From the NCBI GenBank assembly GCA_038373885.1, contig JAWZYV010018234.1, forward strand, positions 742,549 to 806,548: a stretch of 64,000 bases of DNA, in the 5' to 3' direction. The DNA comes from Cheiracanthium punctorium. Lineage: Eukaryota > Arthropoda > Arachnida > Araneae > Cheiracanthiidae. Every line of letters starts with the position of its first letter. Within the stretch, counting starts at the first letter, position 1. Positions 59,500 to 64,000 of this stretch are shown piece after piece. The notes under the pieces are model-generated. The model made no database searches. It was given only the letters and a program-made list of their open reading frames with translations, and was not told the DNA's origin. Both the position numbers and the translations under genes were made by a program.

Positions 59500-59867
59500 T
59501 ATTATTTTTTAGTAAAATTATTGTAATTAGCGATATATATAAATGTAAAGAATAAATTACAATGAATTAAAAATATAAATGTTTGGTATTGTTTTTTTTT
59601 ATATTCCAGCATTGTTCACAGCGCTCCATGCCTCTTCCACTCATATACCACATCCTCACACGCTTACAATAAGTTAGTCATTTCTTTCTACTAAAATAAT
59701 CCTAGGAATAATTTATATGGCAAAACAACGTTTGCCGGGTCAGCTAGTGAAACTTTAAAAAAAAAACCTCACTGTTATGTAGGTAACTGTAGAGTTATTG
59801 GATAAAATATAATATGTATATATTGTATATATGTGTATATATTGTGTATATATATATTGTATATATA

Positions 59868-60486
59868 CACTACTGTCCAAAAGTATTGCAAGTTTGAGAA
59901 ATCTAACCATCGTTTTAAGAATAAGCCCATAAAAAAATGGACAGGAAATTTGCTAGATTTAAATATTTTTGAGAATTTATGTAGTATAATTGGAAAGAAA
60001 ACACCTGAAAATCACTAAAAAATGAAATGAGAGCTTCAGGAACCAATAATTTAAGTTGGCACCATGAAACACCGAAGGAAGTGTTGTAAAACATTGTGGA
60101 TTCCATACCTAAAAGACTGACTGTTGTGATCAAAGTCAAGACTGCTCATCAGCATAATAAATGATCTTTAGTTCAATGCATTTATTTATTATCCTCTTTT
60201 TGTAGAATAACTTGAAATTAATTCTTTATTTAATTTTATTCCGGCGAGCCAAAATGGATTATGATTTCTATAATAACCTATATATTTTTTATGCTATTTT
60301 TTCAATAAATTAAATAATTATTTTTGCTCTTTAACTTAAATTAATTACTTCAAAGACAAGATAGCATTAACATGTTGACATTGAAACATATTAATCATAT
60401 TCATTTTTAATTTTGACGGGCGAAAGGGGGCTTAATCTTGAAAAGGGTTAGATTTCCGAAACTTGCAATACTTTTGGCCAGTAGTG
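59868..60486. mobile_element. 619-bp internally deleted Tc1-like element
   Basis: The left tip CACTACTGTCCAAAAGTATT and the reverse complement of the right tip CACTACTGGCCAAAAGTATT match for over 40 bases (then GCAAGTTT, AAATCTAACC). TA lies outside both ends (59866-59867, 60487-60488). The interior retains only the C-terminal part of a Tc1-family transposase. Flanks on both sides are TATATTG-type low-complexity DNA, the target. Confidence 0.9.
59938..60164 (+). pseudogene. Tc1-family transposase tail, relic
   Basis: W-T-G-N-L-L-D-L-N-I-F-E-N-L-C-S-I-I-G-K matches the family block WPxxSPDLNPIENLWxxIKxK. The catalytic Glu survives as FEN, while Ser-Pro has become Leu-Leu and Trp has become Cys. 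After a frameshift and stop, TPKEVL, IVDSIPKRLTVVIKVK and a terminal HQHN correspond to the family C terminus (LVxSMPxRxxAVIxAKGGxTxY). The DNA-binding and first two catalytic blocks are deleted. Confidence 0.8.
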
Positions 60487-60739
60487 TAATATGGATATAT
60501 TGTATATATATTGTATATATAATATGTATATATTGTATAAAAAATATAAATAAAAATATTGTATAAAAATAAGTGCATGTACAATATATGCATTCTTTTT
60601 AAGGTTTTGAAAATGTTGGCATAAAATAATTTCCGTGCGTAAGAATTGAAGTGCTGTAATGTTTCTCGCGCATAATTTTTAATCCCAGAAATATCACGGG
60701 AGCGTAATGGAAGGGGTTAAATATGTAATACATAAAAAA

Positions 60740-60828
60740 AAGTAAATAAATATTCTGTATAAATATTCTGTATTATTAGCTTAGCTAATAAATATTCTGT
60801 ATTATTAGCTAATAAATATTCTGTATTA
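60740..60828. repeat. 24-base tandem repeat, about 3.5 units, the Tc1 target
   Basis: AATAAATATTCTGTATTATT followed by AGCT recurs. The last unit is cut after CTGTAT by the Tc1-like element and continues on its far side as TTAGCTAG (62240 onward). Confidence 0.85.
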
Positions 60829-60978
60829 CACTGCTGGCCATCGTAAATGCAACACCCTGAAGGAAGCATGCAAATAATATGAAATTTACAACATGCATTA
60901 GCTGAGGTGAGATATGCAAATGATTAGAATTTCAGCGCAGACGCACATCAAGCGCGCCTGTGGCGCCACCTCAAAGCG

Positions 60979-60988
60979 CTATTTAAGG
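60979..60988 (+). promoter_or_regulatory. Possible TATA-like element of the Tc1 transposase gene
   Basis: CTATTTAAGG lies 73 bases before the start codon inside the element, after a GC-rich segment and before GACGGTTTCAAG. The position suits a core promoter, but the match to TATAAA is partial. Confidence 0.3.
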
Positions 60989-61060
60989 CTTGGAGATTTC
61001 GACGGTTTCAAGTACAGCAATTGTGTTTTTCTTGCTTTTTTTTAAAAAAAACGATAAATT

Positions 61061-62101
61061 ATGCCTCGTAGGAAACAACGATCATCTTTTGATCAAGTAT
61101 CCGAGTTTGACAGAGGAAGGATAGTGGCATACCGAGATTGTGGGTTATCTTTCAGGGAAATCGGTCGTCGTATTGGACGAAACCAAACAACTGTGATGCG
61201 GATATGTGATCGTTGGGTGCAGGAGGGTACGACGGACAGACGTGATCGACCGCATCGACCTCAGTGCACCACGTCACGTGATGACAGGCAGATTGTACGC
61301 ATGGCAGTGACGGACCGCTCAGTCACATCACGAACCATATCACAGCAGATTCAGTCTGTAACGCATCATCCAGTGTCTGCGCGTACCATTCGACGTCGTT
61401 TACAGCAGAATGGTCTGTCCGCAAGACGTCCGTTGCTTTGTCTACCTCTGACGTGGAACCACAGACGTCTCCGCCGCCAATGGTGCGATGAAAGAAGGAT
61501 GTGGACGACAGAATGGAATGAAATTCTCTTTACTGACGAGTCACGCTTCTGTATGCAACACCACGACGGTCGGATTCGAGTCTGGAGACACCGTGGAGAG
61601 AGGATGCTGAACAGCTGCATTATGCACCGTCACACTGGTCCTGCACCGGGTATTATGGTATGGGGCGGTATCGGATATCTCTCTCGCACTCCTCTAGTAC
61701 GCATTGCCGGTACTTTAACCAGCCAGCGCTACATCTCCGAGGTGTTGGAGCCAGTTGTCCTTTCTTACCTTCAGGGCTTGCCAACAGCCATATTTCAGCA
61801 GGATAATGCACGGCCACACGTGGCACGCATTGTCCAAGGGTTCTTCGTCAATCACCAGATTGAATTGCTTCCCTGGCCGGCGCGCTCTCCGGATCTTTCG
61901 CCGATAGAAAACATGTGGTCCATGGTTGCTCAACGACTGACCCAGAGTTCATCCCCAGCTGTCACACCAGATCAACTTTGGCAACGTGTGGAAGCTGCTT
62001 GGTCTGCTGTACCCCAAGAACACATTCAAAGTCTCTTTGAATCAATGCCGAGGCGTGTGGCAGCTGTGATCTCCAACAACGGCGGCTACTCTGGGTACTG
62101 A
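61061..62101 (+). CDS. Tc1-like DD34E transposase, intact, 346 residues
   Basis: It excises and reinserts the surrounding transposon at TA sites in the nucleus. Residues 8-55 form the first paired-like helix-turn-helix (FDRGRIVAYRDCGLSFREIG, then NQTTVMRI). A basic RPHRP linker follows at 63-67. A second helix-turn-helix is at about 85-120 (SVTSRTI, VSARTIRRRLQQNGL). Catalytic residues are Asp159 (FTDESRF), Asp248 (FQQDNARPH) and Glu283 (SPDLSPIENMW). The last two are separated by 34 residues, the DD34E of true Tc1 elements. GxMVWGGI is present at about 197-204. Length matches the family (about 340). The ATG used is the first in frame, shortly after TTTAAAAAAAACGATAAATT. There are no stops or frameshifts, so it could be active. 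GC content is well above the flanks, as expected of a recent arrival. The sequence style is like transposases annotated in spiders. Confidence 0.97.
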   Translation: MPRRKQRSSFDQVSEFDRGRIVAYRDCGLSFREIGRRIGRNQTTVMRICDRWVQEGTTDRRDRPHRPQCTTSRDDRQIVRMAVTDRSVTSRTISQQIQSVTHHPVSARTIRRRLQQNGLSARRPLLCLPLTWNHRRLRRQWCDERRMWTTEWNEILFTDESRFCMQHHDGRIRVWRHRGERMLNSCIMHRHTGPAPGIMVWGGIGYLSRTPLVRIAGTLTSQRYISEVLEPVVLSYLQGLPTAIFQQDNARPHVARIVQGFFVNHQIELLPWPARSPDLSPIENMWSMVAQRLTQSSSPAVTPDQLWQRVEAAWSAVPQEHIQSLFESMPRRVAAVISNNGGYSGY

Positions 62102-62175
62102 TTTTGGCAGGAACCACGCTTCATAGAATGCTGTAAATTTAATCATTTGTTACTTGGTCAACATGTTATCTACAC

Positions 62176-62181
62176 AATAAA
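62176..62181 (+). terminator. Possible polyadenylation signal of the Tc1 transposase
   Basis: AATAAA lies 75 bases after the transposase stop and inside the right part of the element, followed by TTTTGTTGTGAT (T/G-rich). Confidence 0.45.
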
Positions 62182-62239
62182 TTTTGTTGTGATATCTCTT
62201 GTTTTTCTTGGTGTTGCAATTTGGGTGGCCAGCAGTGTA

Positions 62240-62759
62240 TTAGCTAGAAAAATTTTGCTTCCCTGGGCAAGTGTAAACCATTCGCAAGTATTTCGGGTTT
62301 AATGCTGGTATATTGCTCATTGAGTTTGATTTGGGATATTATTAAAGGGATAAGGACCTGAGGTTTAAATACTTTTTGCTAATGTCTTTACAAATAAAAA
62401 TAAAATTACAGTGTGGAAAAAAACTAAAAATGAAAGGTCAATTGAAAACTTACCTAATGTAGCGAACTCTACGTTAATTAAGAAAGGAATCTAACAGCAG
62501 AAACAGTAAGATTTGAGTATGACTTGTGTGATCTATCGAAGCAATATGTATTCGAAGATATTTATTTTACTCTTTAGAATTATTAACTGTGAATAAGAAG
62601 TTTTTGAAAGATAACGTACATTCCAGTAGAAAGTACTAGACCGTATTTGAAATTGATTTTACCCGAATTATAAGGGGCAGCCAGATGGAAACGGGACTTA
62701 CTATACAACTAGGGTGGAGCGCAAGTTGGTTACGCAAGCGACTATGCAAGCGAGAAGCG
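62240..62759. other. AT-rich spacer, no gene seen
   Basis: It starts with the remainder of the tandem-repeat unit split by Tc1 and otherwise holds nothing recognisable. Confidence 0.5.
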
Positions 62760-63160
62760 TTGTTGTTGTTGTTGCTAATGCCCTCTGGCAACCGCGTTGC
62801 GGTGACAGATCCCCCTATATAGGCAGGCGATGGGCTGAAGGAGCGGCTTCCATTTCAATGAACCCCAGTGGAAGGAGGTCCGTCTTAGCTCGGGGTCCCG
62901 TAATTTTGAACCAATTCCAGAGGAGGGACCAACCCCCTGAAATCGGCACCTCCAGAGGTATCGTTTAACAACTTGGAGGACTTTGGAGCCACGACGGATT
63001 TTACGTGCACCAGCTCCCGTTAGCGTACACGGTTCCAGAGCGGACGGGCGGAGTCCCTCCCAAGCACTGGCCAAGCCGGGTGCTGCTTCACTTGCCGTGT
63101 TCTATGGGAACGGAGTTTAGCGCCCAGTCCACTGCGGGACTGCGAGAAGCGTTCTCTAAT
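62760..63160 (+). repeat. SINE-like dispersed repeat, best-preserved copy
   Basis: It starts with TTGTTGTTGTTGTTGC, then CCCTCTGGCAACCGCGTTGC, TTTTGAACCAATTCCAGAGG, CCGTTAGCGTACACGG, CACTGGCCAAGCCGGGTGCT and a TATGGGAACGGAG tail. It is colinear with 10948-11345 and the split copy 20160-20303 / 21725-21950. It is GC-richer than its surroundings. Overlapping opposite-strand frames of 84-99 codons across it are products of composition and the repeat, not genes. Confidence 0.7.
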
Positions 63161-63345
63161 GGAATTATAATTAAACAGTGCGAACCATTTGTCTGTTAGG
63201 CGTGCCAGCGAGTCGTGTGTGCGTCCGACATGGAGTCTGGGAACTAGGAACAGCAGGGTTCCCAGCAAACGGAGCAAAACAAAAAAGCTGACAGCAAAAG
63301 GAGCGTCAGAAAGTGAAATTGATGCCCGAAATTTTGTTGTACATA

Positions 63346-63841
63346 TTAGGTGTACCGGAAAGTATTGTCGTTTTTTCGTATGTCAATATTTTGCCTAGCC
63401 AAAACTACAGAAGCTTATAATACGAAATTTGCCAGGTACGTGAGTTTTATAACATAGGCGCTAGAAAACAGAGCATTTTCCAAAATTTGTAACTCATGGG
63501 GGATAGGGAGCCAAAACGTTCTTTTCAGATATCCTGTGTGATCTCAAAGAAGAAAAGAGATATCCATAAAATTCTTGCCTTAAAATACAATGCTCACGAA
63601 TACCTAAAAATAGATTTCAGAACATTTCGAATAGAATACTCCAAGGAGGGTAGACGTGAAAAAAGGGGGAGGGTGGCCATTTTTCTCTGAGAGGGAAAAA
63701 AAAATATTATCTATAGAATTCTCGCTTTGAAATTATGAGTCCTGTGCTTAGGCACAGCTTGTTTGTTAATTCAATAATTGATGAAAATTCATTTGTTTGA
63801 ATTTTATGTAAAGCAACGACATTTTTTTCCGGTACACCTAA
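63346..63841. mobile_element. 496-bp mariner-type MITE or deletion derivative
   Basis: The left tip TTAGGTGTACCGGAAAGTAT and the reverse complement of the right tip TTAGGTGTACCGGAAAAAAA match, and both continue with TGTCGTT. TA flanks both ends (63344-63345 and 63842-63843). The tip pattern is that of mariner elements. An interior frame (63496-63690) has only faint similarity to a mariner N terminus and I do not call it coding. Confidence 0.85.
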
Positions 63842-64000
63842 TAGTGAACAAATTATGTCGCGTGAGCACGTGTTTGAGTGGACGGCAGGATTCTGTCGCA
63901 AACCACCTAATTTGTTGCCAAGTTTGTTTCGACTGCACTGTAGAATTTCGCTAAGAAGTCTTCACACGTCATCCATACAGTCCAGATCTCTCTTCACTCG

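Larger units (their letters stand above)
57779..59747 (+). mobile_element. Helitron-like copy B with both termini
   Basis: The 5' end TCTAATAAATAAAATTCTCA follows an A. The 3' end has the hairpin GGCAAAACAACGTTTGCC, then GGGTCAG and CTAG at 59744-59747, followed by T. Insertion between A and T with 5' TC, a 3' hairpin and CTAG is the canonical Helitron signature. GDFNIDF-like peptides occur at about 58182, 58350 and 59075. A Rep/helicase C-terminal relic lies at 59308-59499, and a hAT MITE at 58517-58687. Without a complete Rep/helicase it is non-autonomous. Together with copy A it forms a head-to-tail pair, as rolling-circle elements often do. Confidence 0.88.
60829..62237 (+). mobile_element. 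Complete Tc1-like transposon
   Basis: A 1409-bp element with tips CACTGCTGGCCA on both ends. TIRs of about 31 bp also share TGCAACACC, with mismatches between. TA lies at 60827-60828 and 62238-62239. It contains one uninterrupted transposase gene (61061-62101). Joining the flanks with one TA removed restores CTGTATTATTAGCTA, exactly the neighbouring tandem-repeat unit, so the boundaries are certain. The intact gene and clean duplication indicate a young insertion. Confidence 0.97.

Noticed and set aside
61366..61933. Minus-strand open frames of 84 and 72 codons inside the Tc1 element
   Set aside because: They lie antisense to the intact transposase gene and have no family features; they are shadows of its codon composition.
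62714..63277. Several overlapping frames of 64-99 codons on both strands
   Set aside because: They fall in a dispersed SINE-like repeat present three times in the window in diverged form, with no conserved frame between copies.

Overview
This window looks like non-coding chromosomal DNA from a large, AT-rich arthropod genome. A spider or other chelicerate is my best guess. The guess rests on the style of the Tc1-like transposase at 61061-62101, the mix of mariner, Tc1, hAT, pogo and Helitron relics, and tRNA-derived SINEs. This is family knowledge plus inference; no host gene in the window fixes the species. I see no bacterial operons, rRNA, functional tRNA genes, CRISPR array or viral genes.

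The only clearly intact protein gene is a 346-residue DD34E transposase inside a complete Tc1-like element (60829-62237). It has inverted ends, a TA target duplication, and an insertion site that can be rebuilt from a flanking tandem repeat. One minus-strand open block at 22762-23117, preceded by a splice-acceptor-like CAG, is the best candidate for a host exon, but I cannot name it. Nearly everything else that can be supported is mobile DNA or its debris.

Layout. 1-9.3 kb: AT-rich DNA with a 1.8 kb element with long inverted ends (1009-2840) and a foldback MITE (5949-6394). 9.3-15 kb: two CpG-rich islands, SINEs, a reverse-oriented Helitron-like copy (12886-14060) and a small TA-flanked MITE. 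16.3 kb: mariner transposase relic. 18.5-22 kb: a continuous mobile cluster in which a hAT MITE sits in a 1.4 kb element that itself splits a SINE-like repeat. 22-46 kb: mostly AT-rich and empty, with scattered MITEs, a triple hairpin at 36.9 kb and a second mariner relic at 39.1-39.5 kb. 46.8-49.8 kb: a four-part nest in which a Tc1/mariner-type transposase relic is split by a SINE and by a 2.2 kb hAT element that carries its own MITE. 53.8-55.3 kb: a mariner N-terminal relic and a 0.93 kb element with a zinc-knuckle coding relic. 55.9-59.7 kb: two head-to-tail Helitron-like copies containing repeated endonuclease-like motifs and a Rep/helicase tail relic. 59.9-62.2 kb: a deleted Tc1 derivative next to the intact Tc1 element. 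62.8-63.8 kb: a SINE-like repeat and a mariner-type MITE.

The relationships between copies are the most informative part. A hAT MITE occupies the same site in both tandem Helitron copies, but that site is empty in the reverse-oriented copy at 13.5 kb. This gives a relative order of events. A 173-bp tandem repeat with a dinucleotide tract also occurs in two unrelated elements, in opposite orientations.
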